Positions 29,549 to 40,519 of a stretch of 64,000 bases of DNA are shown here, piece by piece (position 1 is the stretch's first letter; each line of letters opens with the position of its first letter). Both the position numbers and the translations under genes were made by a program. A model generated the notes under the pieces. It saw nothing but the letters and a program-made list of their open reading frames with translations. It did no database searches and was not told the DNA's origin. Origin of the DNA: Rhodanobacteraceae bacterium (lineage in GTDB: Bacteria > Pseudomonadota > Gammaproteobacteria > Xanthomonadales > Rhodanobacteraceae); the NCBI GenBank assembly GCA_021325475.1, contig JAJPHA010000128.1, forward strand, positions 1 to 64,000. The letters are read 5' to 3'.

Positions 29549-30947
29549 GGTGGACGGCGGTGGTCGGGTCGACCGTGATTTCGCGGGTCAGCAGCGTGCG
29601 GTTGCCGCGGTCGATCGTGCGCAGTCGGTAGCGGCCGGCACGCAGGAACAGCCGGCTCTGGGCTTCGCCGTGGCCTTCGAGGATGCGTTGGTTGGCCGGG
29701 GCGTTCGGATCGACCACGTTGAGCACGGTGCGGTCGGCGGCGACGGCGTCGTCGCCCTCGTCGGCGTAGCGCGCCTCGACCAGGCACGGAAACTGGTTGC
29801 GGCAGAGCTCGCCGCCGACGGCATACGGCAGGCGCAGGCCGTCGAGCGTCAGCCAGTCCGGTCGCTGCTTCATCGTTGTCGCCGGCGGAAACCACACGCT
29901 CAAGTCGTACTTGCCGGGCTTCAGCGTCCACGGCGCACCGTCGCCGCCGACGAACACGATCGGCTGGCGCGGATGCAGCGCATCCATCACGGCGTGGTAA
30001 TAGGGATGATCCTGGTCCGGCCGCGCGTGCTGGATCAGCATGGTCTGCTCGATGGTCAGCGGATCGATGCCGGAGATCTCGGCGAAGAATTCACCCATGC
30101 TGCGGCCGCCGAGGTACTTGCCAGACTTCTGCACGTGCGCGAAACCGGCGTTGACCACCAGACGCGCATTCGGATCCTTGCGGAACACCTCGCGGTAGAG
30201 CTTCTCCGCACCGGCGCGTTCGCGCGCATCGCCGGCGCCGGCGTTCTCGACGTCATAGGCGAGCACGGTGTAGCCGAGCTTGAGCGCGGTGCGCACCATT
30301 TCGCCGTACAGCGGCTCGTCGACGTAGAAGCCGCTCTTCGCGGTCGGATAGCCGCGCTTCATCAGCGCGTGATCGGAATCGTACAGCGTCTCGGCGGCGA
30401 AATGGGTGAAGCCGAGTTCGCGCAGCTTCGGCAGCAGCTCGATGGTCAGCGTGCGCGTGATCGGCGCGCTGTGCGCCTCGTTGAAGAACACCGCCTTGCG
30501 CGATCTGGCGAGCTCCAGGATCACCGCCGCCGCGGGCTTCGCCGCGTAGCCGCCGGCGAGCGGCGATGGCCCGTCGTCGGCCTGCGGCGGCTGGGCGATG
30601 GAGAAGCTCGCCGCGGCGCCGTCGTAGTCGCCGATGTAGGTCTGGAACCACGACAGGTACTGGCCGAAGATCAGGCGGAAGGCGCGTTCCTGATTGGCGT
30701 CGTACGCGGTCTGCATGTGTTCGTATTGCGCGAGCAGGCCGGGCCGCTTCTGCGCGACGCGCATGATCTCGTCGGATTTGTCCGCCGCGGCCAGTTGCAG
30801 CCGGCGCCATTCCGCCGGCGAGATCTCCTCGCTGCTCGGCGTCTTCACCTGGCTGTCGGCGGCGGCTGCGCCGAACGCGGCGGACGCGATCAGCAACGTG
30901 CCGATCGCGAACCATCGGCAGCACAGCGCAAGGCGAGGGGCGGGCAT
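29541..30947 (-). CDS. Secreted EreA/ChaN-like superfamily protein of unknown function
   Basis: Signal peptide; VFFNEAHSAPITRTLTIELLPKLRELGFTHFAAETLYDSD; 8-nt overlap with downstream RidA gene. Confidence 0.75.
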   Translation of the reverse strand: MPAPRLALCCRWFAIGTLLIASAAFGAAAADSQVKTPSSEEISPAEWRRLQLAAADKSDEIMRVAQKRPGLLAQYEHMQTAYDANQERAFRLIFGQYLSWFQTYIGDYDGAAASFSIAQPPQADDGPSPLAGGYAAKPAAAVILELARSRKAVFFNEAHSAPITRTLTIELLPKLRELGFTHFAAETLYDSDHALMKRGYPTAKSGFYVDEPLYGEMVRTALKLGYTVLAYDVENAGAGDARERAGAEKLYREVFRKDPNARLVVNAGFAHVQKSGKYLGGRSMGEFFAEISGIDPLTIEQTMLIQHARPDQDHPYYHAVMDALHPRQPIVFVGGDGAPWTLKPGKYDLSVWFPPATTMKQRPDWLTLDGLRLPYAVGGELCRNQFPCLVEARYADEGDDAVAADRTVLNVVDPNAPANQRILEGHGEAQSRLFLRAGRYRLRTIDRGNRTLLTREITVDPTTAVHHE

Positions 30948-30954
30948 GCGGGGC

Positions 30955-32409
30955 TTACTCCAGCGACACGCAGACGTTCTTCGCTTCGGTGAAGAAGCGC
31001 AAGGCCTCGAAGCCGCCTTCGCGGCCGACGCCGGACTGCTTGACGCCGCCGAACGGCGTGCGCAGATCGCGGCGCATCCAGCAGTTGATCCAGACGATGC
31101 CGGACTCCAGCCGCGCGGCCACGCGGTGTGCGCGCGCAAGCTCGGTCGTCCATACCGACGCGGCCAGGCCGTAGGGCGTCGCGTTGGCGATGGCGACGGC
31201 CTCGTCCTCGTTGTCGAACGGCGCGAGCGTGACCACCGGACCGAAGATTTCCTCCTGATTGGTGCGGCAGCGCGCATCGAGACCGGCGATCACCGTCGGC
31301 GCGATGAACCAGCCGTCGGCGCAGCGGCCGGCCAGGCGCACGGCGTCGCCGCCGCACAGCACCTCGCCGCCCTCGGCGCGGGCCAGCGCGATGTGGCCCA
31401 GCACCTTGTCGAAGTGCGCGCGCGAGACCACCGCGCCGAGATCGCTCGCGGCATCCAGCGGATCGCCGACGCGCAGCTTGCGCGCCTTTTCCACAAAGAT
31501 ACTTGTGAACTCGTCATAGACGCGGCGCTCGATCAGGATGCGCGAGCCGCACAGGCAGATCTGGCCCTGGTTGGAGAACGCCGAGCGCAACAGCACGTCC
31601 CAGTTCGCCGCGTTGGCGTTCCAGTCCGCGAAGACCAAGGTCGGATTCTTGCCGCCCATCTCCAGCGACAGCTTCTTGAATTGCGGCGCGGTCGCGGCGG
31701 CGATCGCGGCGCCGGTGCGGGTGGAACCGGTGAACGAGATCGCCTTGATGTCGGGATGCTCGATCAGGGCCTGGCCGGCCGTCGCGCCGCGGCCGTGCAC
31801 GATGTTGAGCACGCCGGCCGGCAGGCTCGCCTCGCGGCAGGCTTCGGCGAACATGGTCGCGGTGAGCGGCGTGATCTCCGAGGGTTTCGCCACCACCGTG
31901 TTGCCCGCGGCCAGCGCCGGCGCGATCTTCCAGGTGAAAAGATACAGCGGCAGATTCCACGGCGAGATGCAGCCGACCGCGCCGAGCGGCTGGCGCAGGG
32001 TGTAGTTGAGCGCCGCCGAGGTCGCGTGCGATTCGCTGGCGAACTGCGACGCCGCGCCGGCGAAGAAGCGCAGATTGAGCACGGCGCGCGGGATGTCCAC
32101 GGCGCGAGCGAGCGCGAGCGGCTTGCCGGTGTCGCGCGATTCGGCGGCGACGAACTCGTCGAAGCGGGACTGCACCGCGTTCGCCAGGCGGTGCAGCCAG
32201 CCGGCGCGCTCCTCTCCCGTCAGGCGCGACCAAGCGGGAAACGCGCGCCGTGCGGCCGCCACCGCGGCGGCGACGTCGTCGCCGTCGCTGTCCGGACAGC
32301 GCGCATAGACCGCGCCGACGGCGGGCTCGTGGACCTCGAGATGGGCTCCCGCGCGGCTCGCACGCAGTTCGCCGTCGATGTAGTTGGAGAGGGTGATGGG
32401 TGCGGCCAT
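30955..32409 (-). CDS. Aldehyde dehydrogenase, probable 2-aminomuconic 6-semialdehyde dehydrogenase
   Basis: SPWNLPLYLFTWKIAPALAAGN, LEMGGKNPTLVF, NQGQICLCGSR; neighbours. Confidence 0.92.
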   Translation of the reverse strand: MAAPITLSNYIDGELRASRAGAHLEVHEPAVGAVYARCPDSDGDDVAAAVAAARRAFPAWSRLTGEERAGWLHRLANAVQSRFDEFVAAESRDTGKPLALARAVDIPRAVLNLRFFAGAASQFASESHATSAALNYTLRQPLGAVGCISPWNLPLYLFTWKIAPALAAGNTVVAKPSEITPLTATMFAEACREASLPAGVLNIVHGRGATAGQALIEHPDIKAISFTGSTRTGAAIAAATAPQFKKLSLEMGGKNPTLVFADWNANAANWDVLLRSAFSNQGQICLCGSRILIERRVYDEFTSIFVEKARKLRVGDPLDAASDLGAVVSRAHFDKVLGHIALARAEGGEVLCGGDAVRLAGRCADGWFIAPTVIAGLDARCRTNQEEIFGPVVTLAPFDNEDEAVAIANATPYGLAASVWTTELARAHRVAARLESGIVWINCWMRRDLRTPFGGVKQSGVGREGGFEALRFFTEAKNVCVSLE

Positions 32410-32506
32410 GGCTTGAGAGTACCCGATCCGCACACGCGCCGACCATGCCGGAAGGGCCTCCCCCGATCCGGCGGCGTGCGCGGTGAACCGCGTCGTGGCG
32501 GATCGA

Positions 32507-33295
32507 TCACAAGGACTGCGTGCGCCCGCCGTCCACCGGCAGGTTGATGCCGTTGATGTAAGCGGCCGCCGGCGAGGCGAGAAACGCGATCGCGGCGGCG
32601 ATTTCACTAGGTTCAGCGAAACGCCCGAGCGGCACGCTCGCCAGCATCGCCCGGGCGATGGCGTCTTCGCTCTCACCGCTCCGGCCGGCGCGATCGGCGA
32701 GGATCTGCGCGAGGCGTTGTGTCCTGGTGTAGCCCGGCAGGACGTTGTTCACCGTGATGCCGAACGGCCCGAGCTCGGTGGCGAGCGTCTTGGCCCAGCT
32801 CGCCATCGCGCCGCGCACGGTGTTGGACACGCCGAGATTGCGGATCGGTTCCTTGACCGAGGTCGAGATCACATTGATCACGCGGCCGTAGCCCGCGCCG
32901 CGCATGCCGGGCAGCACCGCCTGCAGCAGGATCTGCGCCGCCATGACGTGTTGATTGAAGGCGATGCGAAAGTCGTCGAGGCTCGCGGTGTGCGCCGGGC
33001 CGCCCGGCGGGCCGCCGCTGTTGTTGACCAGGATCTGCACCGGCTGCGCGTTGGCGGTCGCCTCGACCTTGGCGCGCAGCGCGGCGTGATCGTTCATGTC
33101 GACGGCGACCGCGGCGTGGCGCTGCGCGGCGTGCGCGCGCGGCAACTCGGCGAGCACGCGCGCGAGCGCATCGGCCGAGCGCGCCAGCAGGGTGACGTCG
33201 GCGCCGAGCGCGGCCAGTTCCAGCGCCGCGGCGCGGCCGATGCCCTGCGAGGCGCCGCAGACGAGCGCATGTTTGCCGGCGAGATCGAGGTTCAT
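32507..33295 (-). CDS. SDR family oxidoreductase
   Basis: ALVCGASQGIGRAAALEL; NNSGGPP; GYGRVINVIST. Confidence 0.92.
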   Translation of the reverse strand: MNLDLAGKHALVCGASQGIGRAAALELAALGADVTLLARSADALARVLAELPRAHAAQRHAAVAVDMNDHAALRAKVEATANAQPVQILVNNSGGPPGGPAHTASLDDFRIAFNQHVMAAQILLQAVLPGMRGAGYGRVINVISTSVKEPIRNLGVSNTVRGAMASWAKTLATELGPFGITVNNVLPGYTRTQRLAQILADRAGRSGESEDAIARAMLASVPLGRFAEPSEIAAAIAFLASPAAAYINGINLPVDGGRTQSL

Positions 33296-33600
33296 GCGTG
33301 TCCCCGGGCGAGCTTGGTGGTCATGCGCGGCAACAGCGCCGCGTCGTTCTCGGCGGTGGGCGGCGCCAGCGCATCGAGCGCGAAGCCGAGCGCGGCGGCG
33401 TCCTCGGCGTCGAGGCCGTCGTAGGCGCGGAATTCGGCGTCGAGCAGCGCCGCGTGCGCGGCGTCCTCGTCGTCGTAGCGAAAGGTGGCGCCGCTGGCGT
33501 CGAACACCTCCGCCGCGCCCGAGTCGAGCACGCGCAGCCGCGCCCACACCAGCGTGTCGCCGAGGCCCGCCACCCACCATTGTTCGCGCGCGGCGGCCAT
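33292..33600 (-). CDS. Conserved-looking hypothetical protein (102 aa)
   Basis: 4-nt overlap with SDR gene; immediately downstream of asnS on same strand. Confidence 0.65.
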   Translation of the reverse strand: MAAAREQWWVAGLGDTLVWARLRVLDSGAAEVFDASGATFRYDDEDAAHAALLDAEFRAYDGLDAEDAAALGFALDALAPPTAENDAALLPRMTTKLARGHA

Positions 33601-33605
33601 GGCGC

Positions 33606-35006
<1,401 letters not shown>

Positions 35007-35109
35007 GCCTTGAAACTCCCGGGAAATGGCGCCACGTGGACGAGGCGCGCATGATAGCGGAAGCGCACCAGGCTGCGGCGATGGCGGAAATCCGAAGTAC
35101 AATGATGCC

Positions 35110-35448
35110 ATGAACATCCAGCTCACCTCGGCCGCGCGCGCGCGCATGCAGCACTTCCTCGCCGCCAACCCCGCGGCGGCGGGCGTGCGCTTCGGCGTGC
35201 GCAAGACCGGCTGCTCGGGCTACGCCTATACCGTGGAGTTGGCCGAGCGGATCGACGCGGACGACCGCGTGCTCGAACGCGACGGCATCCGTCTGGTCGT
35301 GGACGCGCAGAGCCTGCCGCTGGTCGATGGCACCGAAATCGATTTCGCCCGCCAGGGGCTGAACGCGGCCTTCGTCTTCCGCAACCCCAACGTGACCGGC
35401 GCGTGCGGCTGCGGCGAGAGTTTCACGGTGGAGGGGAGCGGGGAGTAG
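35110..35448 (+). CDS. A-type Fe-S cluster assembly protein (IscA/ErpA family)
   Basis: [28 protein letters not shown]; stop codon lies in a heptamer repeat. Confidence 0.93.
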   Translation: MNIQLTSAARARMQHFLAANPAAAGVRFGVRKTGCSGYAYTVELAERIDADDRVLERDGIRLVVDAQSLPLVDGTEIDFARQGLNAAFVFRNPNVTGACGCGESFTVEGSGE

Positions 35449-35563
35449 GGAGTGGGGAGTGGGCCAAGCAACGGCTCCGCGCCCGCGTTGCGCGGGCAGG
35501 CAGGAACGCTTTGCCGATTTCCAAAGACCTTGCTGCTTTTTCCACTCACCGCTGACCGCTCAC
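35431..35563. repeat. Heptamer repeat locus A
   Basis: GAGGGGA GCGGGGA GTAGGGA GTGGGGA GTGGG (35431-35463) and CACTCAC CGCTGAC CGCTCAC (35543-35563). Confidence 0.85.
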
Positions 35564-35573
35564 GCCCCACCAA

Positions 35574-35602
35574 TTGCGACAACCGCCCGATTCGCCTACA
35601 AT
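35574..35602 (+). promoter_or_regulatory. Sigma70 promoter of rpsF operon
   Basis: TTGCGA (35574-35579), 17-bp spacer, TACAAT (35597-35602). Confidence 0.75.
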
Positions 35603-35697
35603 TCGCGCCCCTTCGCACCGGCGAAGGACCTTGCCTCACCGCGCGTCGGGAGGCTGCCGCGGCGGAATCCTCCGTCCGGTATCCACGAGGAGACAAC

Positions 35698-36123
35698 ATG
35701 CGTCATTACGAGATCGTGTTTCTGGTCCACCCTGACCAGAGCGAACAGGTGCCCGCGATGATCGAGCGCTACAAGGCGCTGATCGAGGGCGACAAGGGCC
35801 GCATCCACCGCCTGGAAGACTGGGGTCGTCGTCAGCTCGCGTATCCGATCGACCACCTGGCCAAGGCGCACTACGTGCTCATGAACATCGAGTGCGGCCA
35901 GAAGGTGCTCAAGGAACTCGAATCCGGCTTCCGCTTCAACGACGCCGTGCTGCGCCACCTCATCATCGCGCGCGAGGGGCCGGTCACCGAGCAGTCGTTC
36001 ATCCTCAAGAACAAGGACGACAAGGGCGGCCGCCGCCGCGACGAGGAAGGCTTCGGGTTCGGCGAGGACGAGGAACCGCGCCGCGAGCCGCGCGCCGCTG
36101 CGCCCGCGGCCAATGCCGAATAA
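35698..36123 (+). CDS. rpsF: 30S ribosomal protein S6
   Basis: [26 protein letters not shown]; operon with rpsR, rplI. Confidence 0.98.
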   Translation: MRHYEIVFLVHPDQSEQVPAMIERYKALIEGDKGRIHRLEDWGRRQLAYPIDHLAKAHYVLMNIECGQKVLKELESGFRFNDAVLRHLIIAREGPVTEQSFILKNKDDKGGRRRDEEGFGFGEDEEPRREPRAAAPAANAE

Positions 36124-36156
36124 GCCGAGTCGCCACCACCGTTTCCGGAGCATCCC

Positions 36157-36381
36157 ATGTCCAAGTTTTTCCGCCGCAAGAAATTCTGCCGTTTCACCGC
36201 CGAAGGCGCGGTCGACATCGACTACAAGGACCTGAACACGCTGCGCCAGTACATCAGCGAGACCGGCAAGATCGTGCCCAGCCGCATCACCGGCACCAAG
36301 GCCCGCTATCAGCGCCAGCTCGCGCTCGCGATCAAGCGCGCGCGCTTCCTGGCCCTGCTGCCGTATTGCGACAACCACTGA
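36157..36381 (+). CDS. rpsR: 30S ribosomal protein S18
   Basis: [12 protein letters not shown]...[27 protein letters not shown]. Confidence 0.98.
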   Translation: MSKFFRRKKFCRFTAEGAVDIDYKDLNTLRQYISETGKIVPSRITGTKARYQRQLALAIKRARFLALLPYCDNH

Positions 36382-36449
36382 CAATCCGCTCCTCGGACAA
36401 CTGAGGCTAGCTGCGCCGGTTCGCCGGCGCTAACGAATCGGAGAATGTG

Positions 36450-36899
36450 ATGGAAGTCATCCTGCTGCAAAAAGTGAAGAACCTCGGCAACCTCGGCGAC
36501 AAGGTCCGGGTGAAGCCGGGTTATGGCCGCAATTTCCTGGTGCCCTACGGCAAGGCGGTGCCGGCCACCGAGGCCAACGTGGCCGAATTCGAGAAGCGCC
36601 GCGCCGAGTACGAGGCGAAGGCGAACGAAGTGCTCGCCGCCGCCGAGGCGCGCAAGGCCGCGCTCGAGGGCGCGAGCGTCACGATCCGCGCCAACGCCAG
36701 TCCGGAAGGCAAGCTGTTCGGCTCGGTCGGTCCGCGCGACATCGCCGAGGCGTTCAGCGCCGCCGGCAAGCCGCTGCAGAAGTGCGAGGTGGTGATGGGC
36801 GAAGGTCCGATCCGCCACACCGGCGAGTTCGAGATCCACGTGCAACTGCACGCCGACGTGCATACCACGGTGAAGGTGACCGTCAGCACCCAGGAGTGA
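36450..36899 (+). CDS. rplI: 50S ribosomal protein L9
   Basis: [36 protein letters not shown]. Confidence 0.98.
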   Translation: MEVILLQKVKNLGNLGDKVRVKPGYGRNFLVPYGKAVPATEANVAEFEKRRAEYEAKANEVLAAAEARKAALEGASVTIRANASPEGKLFGSVGPRDIAEAFSAAGKPLQKCEVVMGEGPIRHTGEFEIHVQLHADVHTTVKVTVSTQE

Positions 36900-36927
36900 A
36901 CGGCGCACCGCGCAAGGCAACGCACGA

Positions 36928-36954
36928 ACGGGCGCCGCGGCGCCCGTTTTTTTT
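36928..36954 (+). terminator. Rho-independent terminator after rplI
   Basis: ACGGGCGCC-gc-GGCGCCCGT followed by T run. Confidence 0.88.
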
Positions 36955-37030
36955 CTTCTCCCACGTTGGCGACGCGTGGAGCCACGCGCTCCTGCCGCGG
37001 GCGAATCGTCGACTCACAACTTATCCCCAA

Positions 37031-37052
37031 GTTGATCCAGTAGCCGATCAAC
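37031..37052. promoter_or_regulatory. Perfect 7-bp inverted repeat upstream of dnaB
   Basis: GTTGATC-cagtagcc-GATCAAC. Confidence 0.5.
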
Positions 37053-37247
37053 AAGCAGATGTGCCAGCATGCCGGACCACCGCGGCGGATGCCATCCGGA
37101 CGCGGTGAATCTTCCGGTCACGGATGCCGTCGGAATCCGGCAGGGATGCGGTGCAGTCTCGCACGGTGAGACGACGCGCGCGGAACATGCGCGATCATCC
37201 ACTCGCCGCGCGGCTGCGTAGACCAACCCGTGCACAAGCTAGCGTTC

Positions 37248-38627
37248 ATGGCTGCATCGCCCGATCGAGTCTTTGCTCCCCGCGTCGACACGCTGCGCGT
37301 CCCGCCGCATTCGATCGAGGCGGAACAGGCCGTGCTCGGCGGCCTGATGCTGGACGAGCGCGCCTGGGAGCGCGTCGCCGACCGTCTGCGCGAGGAGGAT
37401 TTCTACCGCAAGGACCACCGCCTGATCTTCCGCGCGATCGCCGAACTCGCGGAGAAGAACCTGCCGTGCGACGCGGTGACGCTCGGCGAATGGTTCGAGG
37501 CGAACGGCCTCGCCGAGCTGGTCGGCGGCTCGAGCTACGTGATCCAGCTCGCCAACGCCACGCCGAGCGCGGCGAACATCGTCGCCTACGCCGACATCGT
37601 CCGCGAGAAGTCGATCCTGCGGCAATTGATCGACGTCGGCACCGAGATCGCCGGCGACGGCTACCAGCCGGAGGGACGCAGCACGCAGGAGATCCTCGAA
37701 ACCGCCGAGCAGCGCGTGTTCCGCATCGCCGAATCCGGCGCGCGCGGCCGCAAGAGCTTCGTGCCGATGCGCGCGGCGGTGAAGGAGGCGTTCCAGATCC
37801 TGCACCAGCGCTACGAGAGCAAGGGCGCGGTCACCGGGCTCGCCACCGGCTTCGCCGACCTCGACGAGCTGACCGCGGGCCTGCAACCGGCGGACCTCAT
37901 CATCATCGCCGCGCGTCCGTCGATGGGCAAGACCGCGCTCGCCATCAACCTCGCCGAGCACGCCGCGCTGAAGTCGAAGAAGGCGGTGGCGATCTTCTCG
38001 ATGGAAATGTCGGCCTCGCAGCTCGCGTTCCGCCTGATCTCCTCGCTCGGCCGGATCAACCAGCAGCACCTGCGCACCGGCGACATCCAGGAGGAGGAAT
38101 GGCCGCGCGTGACCAGCGCCATCACGCTGTTGTCGGACGCCCGCATCTTCATCGACGACACCCCGGCGCTGTCGCCGGCGGAACTGCGCGCGCGCGCGCG
38201 CCGGCTCAAGCGCGAGCACGACCTCGGCCTGATCGTGATCGACTACCTGCAGCTCATGCAGGTGCCCGGCAACAAGGAGAATCGCGCCACCGAGATTTCC
38301 GAAATCTCGCGCGGCCTGAAGAGCCTGGCCAAGGAACTGAACATCCCGGTGATCGCCCTGTCGCAGCTCAACCGTTCGCTCGAACAGCGCACCGACAAGC
38401 GCCCGGTGATGGCGGACCTGCGCGAATCCGGCGCGATCGAGCAGGACGCCGACGTGATCCTGTTCATCTACCGCGACGAGTACTACAACCCCGAATCCAG
38501 CGACAAGGGCACCGCCGAAATCATCATCGGCAAGCAGCGCAACGGCCCCACCGGCACGATCAAGCTCACCTTCCTCGGCCAGTACACCAAGTTCGAGAAT
38601 TTCGCATCGGAGAGCCATGCCGGGTGA
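37248..38627 (+). CDS. dnaB: Replicative DNA helicase
   Basis: LRVPPHSIEAEQAVLGGLMLD; IIAARPSMGKTALAINLAEHAA; in-frame GTG at 37230 is an alternative start. Confidence 0.97.
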   Translation: MAASPDRVFAPRVDTLRVPPHSIEAEQAVLGGLMLDERAWERVADRLREEDFYRKDHRLIFRAIAELAEKNLPCDAVTLGEWFEANGLAELVGGSSYVIQLANATPSAANIVAYADIVREKSILRQLIDVGTEIAGDGYQPEGRSTQEILETAEQRVFRIAESGARGRKSFVPMRAAVKEAFQILHQRYESKGAVTGLATGFADLDELTAGLQPADLIIIAARPSMGKTALAINLAEHAALKSKKAVAIFSMEMSASQLAFRLISSLGRINQQHLRTGDIQEEEWPRVTSAITLLSDARIFIDDTPALSPAELRARARRLKREHDLGLIVIDYLQLMQVPGNKENRATEISEISRGLKSLAKELNIPVIALSQLNRSLEQRTDKRPVMADLRESGAIEQDADVILFIYRDEYYNPESSDKGTAEIIIGKQRNGPTGTIKLTFLGQYTKFENFASESHAG

Positions 38628-38645
38628 GCGGATAACGGGGCGCCC

Positions 38646-39728
38646 ATGAGCCGCACCGCGCTCGCGACGATCCATCTCGGCGCGCTGCGCCGCAACTTCG
38701 CGCGCGTGCGCACGCTCGCCGGCGACGCCCGCATCATGGCCGTGGTCAAGGCCGATGCGTACGGCCACGGCCTCGAACGCGTCGCACGCACGCTCGACCA
38801 AGCCGATGCCTTCGGCGTGGCCGCGATCGGCGACGGTCTGCGCCTGCGCGCCGCCGGCATCGGCACGCGCATCGTGGTGCTGTCCGGGCCGGACGAGGCC
38901 GCCGATCTCGCCGAATTCCGTCGTCTCGCGCTCGATGCCGTGATCCATCACGAATCGCAGCTCGACTGGCTCGAGGCCGATCGCGACCCGCGCCCGCTGC
39001 GGGTGTGGCTGAAGATCGACACCGGCATGCACCGGCTCGGCTTCGCGCCGGAGCAGGCGGCGGCGGCGCACGCGCGGCTGCGCGCGCTCGCCAATGTCGA
39101 TCGCGAGCTCGTGCTGATGACGCACTTCGCCGCCTCCGACGAGTTCGACAGCCCGCGCACGCCGGCGCAGATGCGCGCGTTCGCGCAGGCGGTCGCCGGC
39201 CTGGACGGGGCGTGGTCGCTGGCCAATTCCGCGGCGCTGCTCGGCTGGCCGGCGGCGCGCGGCGACTGGGTGCGGGTCGGCGGCGTGCTCTACGGCCTGT
39301 CGGCGATCGCCGGCAAGAGTGGCGCCGAGCTCGGGTTCGCGCCGGCGATGACATTGTCCACAAAGCTGATTTCGATAAAAAATATACAACGCTGCGAGAC
39401 CATCGGCTATGGCGGCGCGTTCGTGTGCCCAGAGGACATGCCGATCGGCGTCGCCGCGATCGGCTACGGCGATGGCTATCCGCGCGGCGTGCGCGCCGGC
39501 GCGCCGGTGCTGGTCAACGGCGTGCGCGCGCCGATCATCGGGCGCGTGTCGATGGACCTCCTCACCGTCGATCTGCGCGGCGTGCCGCAGGCGCGGGTCG
39601 GCGACCGCGTCGTGCTGTGGGGGCCGGAACTGCCGGTCGAGGAAATCGCCGCCTGCGCCGGCACGATCGGCTACGACCTCACCTGCGGCGTGACCCGGCG
39701 CGTGCTGTTCGTGGAGGATACGGACTGA
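38646..39728 (+). CDS. alr: Alanine racemase
   Basis: MAVVKADAYGHGLERVARTL (PLP Lys); GYGDGYPRGVRAGAPV. Confidence 0.98.
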   Translation: MSRTALATIHLGALRRNFARVRTLAGDARIMAVVKADAYGHGLERVARTLDQADAFGVAAIGDGLRLRAAGIGTRIVVLSGPDEAADLAEFRRLALDAVIHHESQLDWLEADRDPRPLRVWLKIDTGMHRLGFAPEQAAAAHARLRALANVDRELVLMTHFAASDEFDSPRTPAQMRAFAQAVAGLDGAWSLANSAALLGWPAARGDWVRVGGVLYGLSAIAGKSGAELGFAPAMTLSTKLISIKNIQRCETIGYGGAFVCPEDMPIGVAAIGYGDGYPRGVRAGAPVLVNGVRAPIIGRVSMDLLTVDLRGVPQARVGDRVVLWGPELPVEEIAACAGTIGYDLTCGVTRRVLFVEDTD

Positions 39729-39747
39729 GGAGGGGCGGTTCGATGTT

Positions 39748-39766
39748 TAACGCCATGCGTTATAAT
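39748..39766 (+). promoter_or_regulatory. higBA promoter -10 with overlapping operator palindrome
   Basis: TAACGC-cat-GCGTTA (39748-39762) overlapping TATAAT (39761-39766). Confidence 0.7.
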
Positions 39767-39774
39767 CGGCAGCC

Positions 39775-40053
39775 GTGATCCGAAGTTTCCGTTGCGCGGA
39801 CACGCGGCGCCTGTTCGAGACGGGCAAGGCACGCCGCTGTAGCGCGATTGCAACGGTGGCGACCCGCAAACTCGTGCAGCTCGACAGCGCCCATGAACTG
39901 CGCGACCTGCGCTCGCCGCCCGGCAACCGGCTCGAAGCACTGCGCGGCGAGCGCGCCGGCCAGTACAGCGTATGCATCAACGATCAGTTTCGGATCTGTT
40001 TCCGTTGGACCGAGCTCGGTCCGGCGGATGTGGAAATCGTGGATTGCCATTGA
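39775..40053 (+). CDS. higB: HigB/RelE-type toxin (GTG start)
   Basis: VIRSFRCADTRRLFETGKARRCS...[34 protein letters not shown]. Confidence 0.95.
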   Translation: MIRSFRCADTRRLFETGKARRCSAIATVATRKLVQLDSAHELRDLRSPPGNRLEALRGERAGQYSVCINDQFRICFRWTELGPADVEIVDCH

Positions 40054-40063
40054 GGACTGCATC

Positions 40064-40363
40064 ATGCGCAAGAACGGCATGCGACCGATCCACCCGGGCG
40101 AAGTCCTGCGCGAGGACTATCTCGCCGAGCTCGGCATGAGCGCGAATGCGCTGGCCAAGGCACTGAAGGTGCCTGCGCCGCGCATCAACGACATCGTGCG
40201 TGAGCGGCGCGGAATTTCCGCCGACACCGCGCTGCGCCTGGCGCGCTATTTCGACACGACGCCACGGTTCTGGCTGAACCTCCAGCTCACCTACGATCTG
40301 CGCATCGCCGAGGCGCGATCCGGGCGCAGGATTGCGCGTGAAGTACCGCGCAAGGCGGCGTGA
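40064..40363 (+). CDS. higA: HigA-type antitoxin (HTH)
   Basis: MRPIHPGEVLREDYLAELGMSANALAKALKVPAPRINDIVRERRGIS. Confidence 0.96.
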   Translation: MRKNGMRPIHPGEVLREDYLAELGMSANALAKALKVPAPRINDIVRERRGISADTALRLARYFDTTPRFWLNLQLTYDLRIAEARSGRRIAREVPRKAA

Positions 40364-40519
40364 GCGCCGTGTCGAGACCCGGTCGCTACGCCAAGGAAAC
40401 GCCGGAGCACCTGCTGGGGCGGGGCGACACGAAGTGTCCGCTCGGACTCGGTGCGCTGCGCGAACCCGGCGCGCGATCGAGATCCGCAGGCCGATTCGAG
40501 ATCGGAGCCCGGCGTTGGG

